64,000 nt of DNA, taken from positions 62,001 to 126,000 of the forward strand of contig CAMMLJ010000002.1 in assembly GCA_946497695.1 (NCBI GenBank), given 5' to 3'. This stretch comes from an uncultured Clostridium sp. GTDB taxonomy: Bacteria > Bacillota > Clostridia > TANB77 > CAG-508. The position numbers and the translations under genes were made by a program. This document shows, in pieces, positions 26,572 through 34,281 of this stretch. Within the stretch, counting starts at the first letter, position 1, and each line of letters opens with the position of its first letter. The notes under the pieces are model-generated. The model was given only the letters and a program-made list of their open reading frames with translations. It was not told the DNA's origin and searched no databases.

Positions 26572-27450
26572 ATGGAAGAAGAATTAGAAAATGGAATAGC
26601 TTTAATGGATGGAATATTACAAAATTGGGCAAATGAAAACAAAGGAAAGTATCATATATTCTTTCCGAAATGTACAAAAGAAAATGACAAGGATGTTGTG
26701 TTATTCCCAATATTTGAAGAAAATAAAAATGGAACTTTAAACCTAAAAGTATGGGCAAAATACAATTTAGAAAATTATTCTTTGGAGGATTATTTGGATG
26801 TAAAAAATAAAATTATATTATTTGATAAAAAATTAATAAATTATAAAAAGAAAAAATTTGCACAAAATGTAATTGCATTAATAGAAATATTTTATACAGC
26901 CCAAGAATTTATGGAACTTTCAGAAGATAGTATAGAATACATAGCAAATCAAGAATTGTTAGAAGAGAAAATTGATGAATATAAACAAAAATTTAAAACA
27001 ATTCTTGCTGAAGAAGAACTAGCTATTGCATATGGAGTAAAAAAGAATGAGCCAGTAAAAACAGAAAAAGCGAAACTTCCAGTTACAAATACACAGCCTA
27101 TTGAAAATAAGAAAGAAGAAACAAAAGAAAAGAGAACAGTAAAAATACCAGATTTAACGATAAAAAAATTACAAGAAAGTATATCTAAGATAGACCATAA
27201 AAATAATTCAAAAGAAAAATACATGTTAAAACTTATGGAAGAAGTTGGCGAGCTTGCAAAGGTTGTAAATGAAGATGTACGAATGAAAGATAAAGAAATT
27301 AAAGGAACAATAGAAGAAGAATTACAAGATGTGTTATATTATATAACATGCTTAGCAAATATTTATGGAATAGACTTAGAAGAATGTATATATTTAAAAG
27401 AAGAATTAAATTGTAAAAAATATAATAGGAAAAATATGTTTAAAGACTAA
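26572..27450 (+). CDS. unknown N-terminal domain fused to MazG-type pyrophosphohydrolase
   Basis: 292 residues. The C-terminal part (about 200-285) is a MazG-like domain: YMLKLMEEVGELAKVV and GTIEEELQDVLYYITCLA give the E..E..E..D metal site. The N-terminal 150 residues (starting NGIALMDGILQNWANENKGKYHIFFP) are not recognised and are joined by a Lys/Glu/Thr-rich linker. Likely hydrolyses an NTP or nucleotide derivative. AAGGGGGA precedes ATG 26572. Same operon as the NDK-like and Nudix genes. Confidence 0.7.
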   Translation: MEEELENGIALMDGILQNWANENKGKYHIFFPKCTKENDKDVVLFPIFEENKNGTLNLKVWAKYNLENYSLEDYLDVKNKIILFDKKLINYKKKKFAQNVIALIEIFYTAQEFMELSEDSIEYIANQELLEEKIDEYKQKFKTILAEEELAIAYGVKKNEPVKTEKAKLPVTNTQPIENKKEETKEKRTVKIPDLTIKKLQESISKIDHKNNSKEKYMLKLMEEVGELAKVVNEDVRMKDKEIKGTIEEELQDVLYYITCLANIYGIDLEECIYLKEELNCKKYNRKNMFKD

Positions 27451-27466
27451 AATTAAGGAGTAATTA

Positions 27467-28090
27467 ATGAGCAAAGTTGCAAATATGTTAAATATGGTAA
27501 AAATTCTGGAAGATTGTAAAATACATACAATACAAGATTTAGCAAATGAATTAGAAGTATCTACTAGAATGATAAGGATATATAAGCAAGAATTAGAACA
27601 AGCAGGAATATATATTCAAGGCAAGCAAGGAATAAATGGTGGGTATATTTTAGATAATATGAAAAACACTATTGATATAGGGCTAACAGGAGAAGAAATA
27701 TATCAGCTAAAAAATATGAAAAAGAATGAATTAGACGAAGCTATAATAGACAAGATTATTAAAGCATATATTACTAATGAACATAGAAAAGATAGTACTA
27801 AAAGTGAACAGTTAATGCCAGAATTTACAGAAATATATAAAGATTTTAGGCTAGCTATCAATAACAGAAATAAAATCTATATTGAGTTTAAATCTGTCAA
27901 TTCAGGGATAACCAAAAGAATAATACATCCGGCAGAACTATTTACATATTTAAATAATTGGTATGTTGCAGCATTTTGCGAATTAAGGAATGAAATTAGA
28001 CTATTCAAATTAAATGACATACTCTCATATAAAATATTAGACGAAAAATATGAAGAAGAAGTAAATTTAAAAATCTGGTCAAAAAATTAA
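27467..28090 (+). CDS. WYL-domain transcriptional regulator
   Basis: A 207-residue regulator. An N-terminal winged helix-turn-helix (TIQDLANELEVSTRMIRIYKQEL, about 20-43, then GGYIL) is of the HTH_11/DeoR-like kind; the C-terminal half holds a WYL domain (IYIEFKSVN...IIHPAELFTYLNNWYVAAFC, about 136-177), which binds nucleic acid or nucleotide-type ligands. It follows the MazG fusion gene by 16 nt and is the likely regulator of this operon, by position only. A strong hairpin lies behind it. Confidence 0.8.
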   Translation: MSKVANMLNMVKILEDCKIHTIQDLANELEVSTRMIRIYKQELEQAGIYIQGKQGINGGYILDNMKNTIDIGLTGEEIYQLKNMKKNELDEAIIDKIIKAYITNEHRKDSTKSEQLMPEFTEIYKDFRLAINNRNKIYIEFKSVNSGITKRIIHPAELFTYLNNWYVAAFCELRNEIRLFKLNDILSYKILDEKYEEEVNLKIWSKN

Positions 28091-28105
28091 ACTGACAATT
28101 ATATT

Positions 28106-28148
28106 TCCTCTTTTTGTGATAAAATAAAATCACAAAAGGAGGATTTTT
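28106..28148 (+). terminator. terminator that also masks the HAD ribosome site
   Basis: A 15-bp stem with one G-U pair (28106-28120 with 28129-28143) followed by T5 and immediately by the ATG of the HAD gene. The 3' arm contains AAAAGGAGG, the ribosome site of that gene. Transcripts from upstream would end or be untranslatable here; a start inside the loop would free the site. Confidence 0.75.
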
Positions 28149-28847
28149 ATGTATAAAACAATAATATTTGATCTAGATGATACCTTAAATGATGATACAA
28201 AAAATATGCAAGAAGCATTTAAAATACTAACAAAAGATAAATATAGTGACGAAGAATTTAAAAAATTTCAGACAATAGATAAGAATTACTGGAAAGAAAG
28301 GGCCGCAGGAATAGTAAAAGATCCTAGAGAAGGGATGTCAAAAGCGGAAAAAGCAGAGTGGAATAGAGCACAAAGATTTTTAAGATATTTTAAAGGAATT
28401 TCTTATGAAGAAGCGGTAAAAATGAATGAAATATATACAGAAGGACTAAAACGAAAAGTACAAGAAATAGAAGGAGCTAAGGAAATCATAAAATATTTAA
28501 AAGACAAAAAGTATAAGCTTATAATTGCAAGTAATGGACCAAGCACAGCAATACCATCAAAATTGAAGGGATTAGGAATAAATGAATATATAGATGAAAC
28601 CTTTGCAGCAGATGAATGTGGAAGTATGAAACCACACACATATTTTTATGAAGCTTTATTTAACAAAATAAATAACCATAATACGAAAGAAATGTTATAT
28701 ATAGGTGATGAGTTAGAAAAAGATATTAAAGGTGGAAACGAAGTAGGAATGGATACATGCTGGTTTAATATTAGGAATGAGAATGTTAGTATTTATAAGC
28801 CAACATATGAAATACATAAGTTAGAAGAATTAAAAAATATATTATAA
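28149..28847 (+). CDS. HAD-superfamily hydrolase (YjjG/PhnX-like subfamily)
   Basis: A 232-residue phosphatase. Motif I IIFDLDDTLNDD (nucleophile Asp near residue 8), motif II IIASNGP, motif III lysine in MKPHTYFYEAL, motif IV YIGDELEKDIKGGNEVG. The order and the cap inserted after motif I match the pyrimidine nucleotidase (YjjG) and haloacid dehalogenase type 1 group. Likely substrate: small phosphate esters, possibly nucleoside monophosphates given the neighbours. Its ribosome site lies inside the preceding hairpin. Confidence 0.85.
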   Translation: MYKTIIFDLDDTLNDDTKNMQEAFKILTKDKYSDEEFKKFQTIDKNYWKERAAGIVKDPREGMSKAEKAEWNRAQRFLRYFKGISYEEAVKMNEIYTEGLKRKVQEIEGAKEIIKYLKDKKYKLIIASNGPSTAIPSKLKGLGINEYIDETFAADECGSMKPHTYFYEALFNKINNHNTKEMLYIGDELEKDIKGGNEVGMDTCWFNIRNENVSIYKPTYEIHKLEELKNIL

Positions 28848-28936
28848 AAAGGGAGATTTATTATATAGGTAGCTTAGTTTGAGGTTATATAAATATAGTA
28901 AAGTAAAAATTATTGTAAAGAAAGGAATGGAAAGTT

Positions 28937-29518
28937 ATGGAGGAAATAGTATTTGTAACACATAATAAAGGAAAAATAGCATCTGCGCAAAAACAACTAG
29001 CAGGAGTAAATGTAAAAATATTTGAATACGAGTTAGATGAACCAAGAAGTGATGATATAAAATTTATTTCAAAAGCAAAAGTAGAAGAGGCGTATAAATT
29101 AGTAAAAAAGCCATGTATTTCTTTAGATTGTGGCTTCTGGATAGAAGAGTTAAATGGTTTCCCACGAGCATTTGTCAACTTTTCATTAGAAACATTAGGA
29201 CTAGAAGGAATCTTAAAATTAATGGAAGGAAAAGAAAACAGAAACTGCAAGTTCACAGAATGTTTATCATACTATGATGGAAAAGAAGTACATCAATTTA
29301 TGGGAGAACACAAAGGGAAAATATCAAAAGAAATATTAGGGAATGATACAAACGAAAAATGGTCAGATTTATGGTATATCTATATACCTAGCGGATATGA
29401 AAAAACATTAGCACAAATGACAAAAGAAGAACGAGCTACAAGGAAAAAGTATGAAAGTAAAGATGCAATGAAAATATTCGCAAAGTGGTATTTAGAAAAT
29501 AAAGCAAATTTATTATAG
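28937..29518 (+). CDS. HAM1/RdgB-type non-canonical purine NTP pyrophosphatase
   Basis: A 193-residue protein of the Ham1 fold. The N-terminal EEIVFVTHNKGKIASAQ matches the family FATxNxxKxxE motif; LDCGFWIEELNGFPRAFVNF corresponds to the SGL.V..L.G.PG..SA motif, and the length (about 195) is right. The classic SHR triad near the C-terminus is replaced, so it is a divergent subfamily. Predicted to remove ITP/XTP-like nucleotides. AAGGAATGG precedes the ATG; probably own promoter in the 89-nt gap. Confidence 0.75.
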   Translation: MEEIVFVTHNKGKIASAQKQLAGVNVKIFEYELDEPRSDDIKFISKAKVEEAYKLVKKPCISLDCGFWIEELNGFPRAFVNFSLETLGLEGILKLMEGKENRNCKFTECLSYYDGKEVHQFMGEHKGKISKEILGNDTNEKWSDLWYIYIPSGYEKTLAQMTKEERATRKKYESKDAMKIFAKWYLENKANLL

Positions 29519-29589
29519 AGTTTAAAATTTTGCATAGTTGGATATAAATATTTGGATAAAAAGTAGTAAAATACAAGCTTTTATGATAT

Positions 29590-29651
29590 AGTTCTTTAAA
29601 AAAGGAACCGCAAGTTTAATATGTGAATATTAGAATCACATATGCTGGCGA
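29590..29651 (+). promoter_or_regulatory. structured 5' leader of the second Nudix gene
   Basis: Two stem-loops: GTTCTTT with AAAGGAAC, and ATATGTGA with TCACATAT (29620-29643 region), the latter ending about 10 nt before AAAGGAG. The match to any riboswitch class I know is poor. Confidence 0.35.
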
Positions 29652-29666
29652 ATAAAGGAGTATATC

Positions 29667-30119
29667 ATGAGAGCTAATTTTTTTGGGAGTACAGCATGTT
29701 ATTTAAAGAAAGACAACAAAATATTATATATAAAATTTAATAAGAAATGGGGACAAGTATATGCTCCAATAGGTGGCAAAATAGAAGCAGGAGAAACACC
29801 TACAGAATGTTTATTAAGAGAATTTAAAGAAGAAACAGGTCTAGAATTAAAAGATCCAAAACTTAAGGGAATTTCATTTTGGAAAGATAGTACAGAGGGT
29901 ATAATATTTATATATACTGCCGAAAACGTTGTTGGAGATATGCAAGAATCAGAAGAAGGAAGATTAGAATGGATAGATATTAGAGAGTTAGACAATATAA
30001 AACAATTTGATATGAACAGTAAATTTACTAAATATATATTTGAAGAAGGCATGTTTGAAGGAAAATTTATTTTAGATGAAAATGCTAAAGTACTTGATTA
30101 TAAAATAAAAAAGATTTAA
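29667..30119 (+). CDS. Nudix hydrolase (MutT-like)
   Basis: A 150-residue Nudix protein with the box GGKIEAGETPTECLLREFKEETGL (about 34-57) and the preceding KKWGQVYAPI. The N-terminal start ANFFGSTACYLKKDNKILYIKF and the C-terminal WIDIRELDNIKQFD are of the 8-oxo-dGTP diphosphatase (YtkD/MutT) type. Likely removes damaged or excess nucleoside triphosphates. AAAGGAG before ATG 29667. Followed 17 nt on by a HAD gene. Confidence 0.87.
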   Translation: MRANFFGSTACYLKKDNKILYIKFNKKWGQVYAPIGGKIEAGETPTECLLREFKEETGLELKDPKLKGISFWKDSTEGIIFIYTAENVVGDMQESEEGRLEWIDIRELDNIKQFDMNSKFTKYIFEEGMFEGKFILDENAKVLDYKIKKI

Positions 30120-30136
30120 TGAGAAAGGATTAATGG

Positions 30137-30775
30137 ATGATTAAAAATATAATATTTGACTTAGGAAACGTAATATTACAATGTTCAACAATAGAAGTAA
30201 TGTATAATTTTACAGCCAGTGAAGAAATGGCTAAAAATCTAATAACATATATATTTAAATCAGAAGAATGGAAACTATTAGATTTAGGAAATATAAGTAA
30301 AGAAGAAGCTATATCAAGAATACAAGGAAGGGTACCAGACGAATATAAAACTTTAATAAAAGTAGTTATGGATAACAGAGCAAAATATTTAAAGTTGAAT
30401 GAAGGTACAATAGAAATTGCAAAACAATTAAAAGATATTGGATATAAAATTTATGTGTTGTCAAATATGGCGATATTTACATATGAATATTTTAAAGATA
30501 ACGAATTTTTCAAGTTATGTGATGGAATAGTAATTTCAGCATATGAACATGTTAAGAAACCAGATGAAGAAATATTTAAAAGATTATTAGATAGATATAA
30601 GCTAGTTCCGGAAGAATGTTTATTTATAGATGATGACGATACAGGAAGAAGTTTTGATACAGCAAATGCATTAGGTATAAATGGAAGAAGAGTCCTTCCG
30701 AATAATAGTGCAGATGTTCTAAAATTATTAGAAGAATATAATATAAAATTACAAGGAAAAATGGAGGAAATATAG
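30137..30775 (+). CDS. HAD-superfamily hydrolase (haloacid-dehalogenase-like)
   Basis: A 212-residue HAD protein. Motif I is IIFDLGNVILQ (Asp near residue 8), motif II VLSNMAIFTYEYF, motif III KKPDEEIFKRLLDRY and motif IV CLFIDDDDTGRSFDTANALGI. FDLGNV is the IA subfamily variant 3 start seen in YihX-type sugar or nucleotide phosphatases. The motif IV DDDD is unusual in having two extra acidic residues. AAAGGATTA precedes the ATG. Part of the run of nucleotide/phosphate enzymes. Confidence 0.85.
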   Translation: MIKNIIFDLGNVILQCSTIEVMYNFTASEEMAKNLITYIFKSEEWKLLDLGNISKEEAISRIQGRVPDEYKTLIKVVMDNRAKYLKLNEGTIEIAKQLKDIGYKIYVLSNMAIFTYEYFKDNEFFKLCDGIVISAYEHVKKPDEEIFKRLLDRYKLVPEECLFIDDDDTGRSFDTANALGINGRRVLPNNSADVLKLLEEYNIKLQGKMEEI

Positions 30776-30801
30776 AACAAATAATATAGGGGGAAATACA
30801 T

Positions 30802-32118
30802 ATGCTAAGATTTGAAGAAATAGATGACAAATATTGCAACCAATATATAGAGATGTTACAAGAATGGAAAGAGAGCAATACATCTTTAACACCAGATATT
30901 TTAGAAATACCTTGTAATAATGAAATAGAATATAGAAATATAGTTTTAACAGCTAAAAATGCAGCTGTTGGAATGCACGAAGATAGAGACTGGTATGAAA
31001 TATGCAATTATTATTTAGTTGTAAACGATCAAGATAAATTAATAGGAATAACTGCAATAAGAAGCAATTTAACACAATTAGGAAAAGATACATTAGGAAA
31101 TATTGCATATGGCATACGTCCAACAGAAAGAAGAAAAGGATATGCAAAAGCAGTTGCAAATATGCTAGTAAATAAATGTAGAGAATTAGGAATGAACGAA
31201 ATTGTTGCATGCCATTATATAGAAAATGATGCATCAAAAAGAGTTTTAGAAAGTGCAGGAGCAATTCCTACAGGAGTGCTGACATCAGAATATTCTGGCA
31301 AAAAGATAAAACGCTACATAATAAGAACAAATACAAGTAGCGAAATAAACTTTACAATGGCAAAACAAGTTTTTAATGACTATGTAAAACAATTTGACAA
31401 AGAAGATGGAAGCATTTTATTAAAAATAACACATACATACCATGTTGTAGATTTAAGTGAATATATAGCAAAAGAACAAGGGTTAGATGAAGAAAATGTA
31501 ACTTTAGCTAAATTAATAGCATTATTACATGATATAGGAAGATTTAAACAAGTTACATTACTTAGAAACTTTTCTGATAAAGGATTTGATCATGCAGATT
31601 ATGGGGTTAAAGTTCTATTTGAAGAAAATTTAATAAGAAAATTCATTCAAACAAATAAATATGACGAGATAATAAAAAAAGCGATATATACTCATAATAA
31701 ATACAAAATAGAAGATGGATTAAATGAGTTTGAAGAACTACATTGTAAAATTATAAGAGATGCAGATAAATTAGATAATTTCAGAGTAAAAGAAGAAAAT
31801 AAATTTGAAGATAGTTTTCCAGAAACTAAAGAAGCAGCAGGGGAGCTTTCTTATTCTGCGATGTCTGATGTAGTATATAATGACTTTTTAGCACATAAAT
31901 GTATCAAACTAGAAGATAGAAAAAATTTAATAGATTATTGGGTATGTATACTTGCATTTATATTTGATTTATACTTTAAAAGCTCATTAAAATATATTAA
32001 AGACAAAAATTATATAGATATTTTAATTGATAAAATAGAATATAAAAATGAAGAAACAAAAGCAAGAATGGAAGATATAAGAAAATGTGGTAAAAAATAT
32101 ATAGAAGATAATATTTAA
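30802..32118 (+). CDS. GNAT acetyltransferase fused to HD-domain phosphohydrolase
   Basis: 438 residues with two domains. The N-terminal GNAT part (about 1-175) has RPTERRKGYAKAVANMLVNKCRELG as the acetyl-CoA loop and ENDASKRVLESAGA. The C-terminal part (about 205-420) is an HD domain: HTYHVVDLSEYI, the HD pair in LLHDIGRFKQ (near residue 243), THNKYK and IIRDADKLDNFR, a full set of metal ligands. The combination suggests acetylation and phosphohydrolysis of one substrate or signal, not known. TAGGGGG before ATG 30802. Confidence 0.8.
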   Translation: MLRFEEIDDKYCNQYIEMLQEWKESNTSLTPDILEIPCNNEIEYRNIVLTAKNAAVGMHEDRDWYEICNYYLVVNDQDKLIGITAIRSNLTQLGKDTLGNIAYGIRPTERRKGYAKAVANMLVNKCRELGMNEIVACHYIENDASKRVLESAGAIPTGVLTSEYSGKKIKRYIIRTNTSSEINFTMAKQVFNDYVKQFDKEDGSILLKITHTYHVVDLSEYIAKEQGLDEENVTLAKLIALLHDIGRFKQVTLLRNFSDKGFDHADYGVKVLFEENLIRKFIQTNKYDEIIKKAIYTHNKYKIEDGLNEFEELHCKIIRDADKLDNFRVKEENKFEDSFPETKEAAGELSYSAMSDVVYNDFLAHKCIKLEDRKNLIDYWVCILAFIFDLYFKSSLKYIKDKNYIDILIDKIEYKNEETKARMEDIRKCGKKYIEDNI

Positions 32119-32130
32119 GGAATGTAAAAA

Positions 32131-32556
32131 ATGATTAGGATAAGTACTAATAACGATATAGAAAGAATTATGCAAATATGGCTAGATACAAATATTTCGG
32201 TACATAAGTATATTCCACAAGAATATTGGACTAGTAATGCAAAATATGTTAAAGAAGCAATACAAGAAGCAGAAGTATATGTGTACGAAGATAACAAAGA
32301 AATAATAGGATTTATTGGAATAAATAAAGGGCATATAGAAGGAATATTTGTAGAAGAAAAATATAGAAATCAGGGAATTGGAAAAGAATTAATAGCTTAT
32401 TGTAAAAACAAATATAATAAGCTAACACTAGAAGTATATAAGAAAAATACTAAAGCGATAAAATTTTACGAAAGAGAACAATTTAAACTAATAAAAGAAG
32501 ATATTGAAGCAGCAAATAATGAAGTAGAAATACTTATGGAATGGAATCAAAATTAA
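32131..32556 (+). CDS. GNAT family N-acetyltransferase
   Basis: A 141-residue GNAT enzyme. The acetyl-CoA pyrophosphate loop is VEEKYRNQGIGKELIAYCKNKY (about 69-90), followed by LTLEVYKKNTKAIKFYEREQF, the usual motif B. The IMQIWLDTNISVHKYIP start resembles YjaB/PhnO-like acetyltransferases. Acceptor unknown. It begins 12 nt after the GNAT-HD gene and ends with EILMEW as many small GNATs do. Confidence 0.85.
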   Translation: MIRISTNNDIERIMQIWLDTNISVHKYIPQEYWTSNAKYVKEAIQEAEVYVYEDNKEIIGFIGINKGHIEGIFVEEKYRNQGIGKELIAYCKNKYNKLTLEVYKKNTKAIKFYEREQFKLIKEDIEAANNEVEILMEWNQN

Positions 32557-32640
32557 AAGAGATTGCTTTGATTTTTTGATATATTTGAAGGATGAATCCT
32601 TTTGAGGGTTAAATATAATAAAATAAAAAAGGAAGTTAAT

Positions 32641-33246
32641 ATGAAAATACGTTTAGAAGAAGAAAAAGACTATTTTATGAATGAAAATTTAACACGAGAA
32701 GCATTTTGGAATGTATATAGACCAGGTTGTTATGAGCATTATATTCTTTATAAAATTAGAACAGATGAATGCTATGTAAAAGAATTAAGTTATGTAATGG
32801 AAGAAAACAACAGGCTAATAGGAAGTATAGTTTATGCAAAAGGAAAAATACAAAATGAAAATGGTGTACATGAAGTTTTACTATTTGGCCCAGTAAGTAT
32901 ACTTCCAGAATATCAAGGAGCAGGATATGGAAAGAAACTAATAAAATTTACTTTAAAAAAGGCAAAGGAATTAGGATACCCTGCAGTAGTAATAACAGGA
33001 AAACCAGAATACTATGAAAAATTTGGATTTAAGCCTGCATCAAAATATAATATATTTTATGAAGGAATGGAAAATGAAGAAAATCCATTTTTTATGGTAA
33101 AAGTTTTAGACAGACATAAAATGAAAGGTATATATGGGATATATACAGATCCAGAAGTATATATGGTAGACCAAGAAGAGGTAGAACAATTTGATAAGAA
33201 ATTTCCAAGAAAGAAAAAAGAGAAGAAAGAAGGACAATTAGAGTAA
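32641..33246 (+). CDS. GNAT family N-acetyltransferase (YhbS-like)
   Basis: A 201-residue GNAT protein, from ATG 32641 behind AAGGAAG; the upstream TTG at 32602 has no ribosome site. Key segments are LFGPVSILPEYQGAGYGKKLIKFTLKKA (about 82-110; acetyl-CoA loop QGAGYG) and VVITGKPEYYEKFGFKPAS (about 114-133), as in YhbS-type N-acetyltransferases. Its C-terminus is an Arg/Lys/Glu-rich tail. Followed by repeat copy 6. Confidence 0.83.
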   Translation: MKIRLEEEKDYFMNENLTREAFWNVYRPGCYEHYILYKIRTDECYVKELSYVMEENNRLIGSIVYAKGKIQNENGVHEVLLFGPVSILPEYQGAGYGKKLIKFTLKKAKELGYPAVVITGKPEYYEKFGFKPASKYNIFYEGMENEENPFFMVKVLDRHKMKGIYGIYTDPEVYMVDQEEVEQFDKKFPRKKKEKKEGQLE

Positions 33247-33328
33247 TAGGGATATAGGATGTTCTGGGGGATTTAGGAGTGTCATTTTTTTCTATTCGGG
33301 ATTTAGGGACGTTCTTTAAATCCTGATA
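33247..33328. repeat. intergenic palindromic repeat, copy 6 (degenerate, two units)
   Basis: TAGGGATATAGGATGTTCTGGGGGATTTAGG... then TCTATT, and a second unit GGGATTTAGGGACGTTCTTTAAATCC. More diverged than copies 3-5. Confidence 0.65.
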
Positions 33329-33345
33329 TTGAAAATAAGTAAAAG

Positions 33346-33371
33346 TAATTTGTTCTGAGCAGAACAAATTA
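33346..33371. promoter_or_regulatory. perfect 26-bp palindrome
   Basis: Arms TAATTTGTTCTG and CAGAACAAATTA, 12 bp each, with a central AG. It lies between the GNAT gene and the terminator of the minus-strand Nudix-APH pair, not followed by a T-run. Could be a protein-binding site or a 3'-end hairpin. Confidence 0.5.
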
Positions 33372-33411
33372 ATGAATGATGTATAAATATAAATATTAGA
33401 ATTATGTTAAA

Positions 33412-33444
33412 AGCCATCAACGACATTTTGCATTCGTTGGTGGC
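33412..33444 (-). terminator. terminator of the Nudix-APH unit
   Basis: CCATCAACGA pairs with TCGTTGGTGG (one G-U pair) around a 10-nt loop. On the minus strand it is followed by CTTTTAAC, and it lies just behind the stop codon at 33460. Confidence 0.6.
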
Positions 33445-33459
33445 TTAATTACTTGGAAT

Positions 33460-34272
33460 CTATAAAATTAAACGGTTCCAAAAATCCATATATATGTTTA
33501 TGTCCTGTTTATGATATTTTAAACATCTAGCAATTCTACAATATATAACAACAATTAACATAGCTTTAATCTTTTCATGAGGCTCAGAAAGTAAGCTATA
33601 AATTTTATCAAGAGAAATATTTTTTATAACACTTGCATTACTAACGATGGCAAATAAAGTGTCGTATAAACTATCTCCAAGCACAGGCATTGGATCAATA
33701 ACGCCAGCAAATTTACCATTAACTTTTATAAAATTGTGAGTACCAAAATCCCCATGAATTAATTTTTTGTCAAATTTATAATTTTCTAATATTTTTACTT
33801 GCTCTAAAACAATAGAATTATCTGGAATATAAGTTGCTAAGTTTTTAGAAGAATCAGTTATTTCATCAATCAAAAACTCTGACCAACTTGCTTTTTCTTC
33901 ATAGAGATAACCAAAACCGTAATACTCAATAGTTTTATAATTTTTTGTAATATAAAGAATATTTTCTAAAAAATCATCAATATCATCAACTTGTTTCATG
34001 ATATCTCCTTGAATGAATTCATAAACAGCAAATCTATATGCAGGGTCAAAATAAATAATTTTTTGCATTTTAGGACTAGGGTTTAAATTTAGAAACTTGA
34101 TTTCAGCTTTTATGGCATAAGGAGTACTTCTTTTAATTAAGTATTTGTTGTTTAGCAGAATTACATGACTTGAAACACCATCTGTAAAATACTTGTGGCT
34201 TTCATAAGGTGCATTTAATAGTTTTAATACAAATTCAATTATATTTTTATCTATTTTGTTATCAATATTCAT
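33460..34272 (-). CDS. aminoglycoside-phosphotransferase-fold kinase
   Basis: A 270-residue APH-family (protein-kinase-like) phosphotransferase. The catalytic loop is KLIHGDFGTHNFIKV (HGD..N, near residue 160-175) followed by the metal-binding GVIDPMPVLGDSLYD. A phosphate-anchoring lysine is likely in KYLIKRST. Similar genes include antibiotic kinases, choline kinases and homoserine kinases; no substrate can be named, so it should not be called resistance. Its start lies 9 nt behind the Nudix gene stop, with GAGG upstream. Confidence 0.8.
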   Translation of the reverse strand: MNIDNKIDKNIIEFVLKLLNAPYESHKYFTDGVSSHVILLNNKYLIKRSTPYAIKAEIKFLNLNPSPKMQKIIYFDPAYRFAVYEFIQGDIMKQVDDIDDFLENILYITKNYKTIEYYGFGYLYEEKASWSEFLIDEITDSSKNLATYIPDNSIVLEQVKILENYKFDKKLIHGDFGTHNFIKVNGKFAGVIDPMPVLGDSLYDTLFAIVSNASVIKNISLDKIYSLLSEPHEKIKAMLIVVIYCRIARCLKYHKQDINIYMDFWNRLIL

Positions 34273-34281
34273 ACTTTACCT

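Noticed and set aside
29608-29651. T-box riboswitch upstream of the Nudix gene
   Set aside because: Only GGAACCGC resembles the T-box; the conserved GGTGG, the specifier stem and a terminator/antiterminator pair are missing, and the gene is not an aminoacylation or amino-acid gene.
33460-34272. Aminoglycoside resistance kinase
   Set aside because: Only the general APH fold is visible; resistance enzymes cannot be told from choline- or homoserine-type kinases by these motifs.
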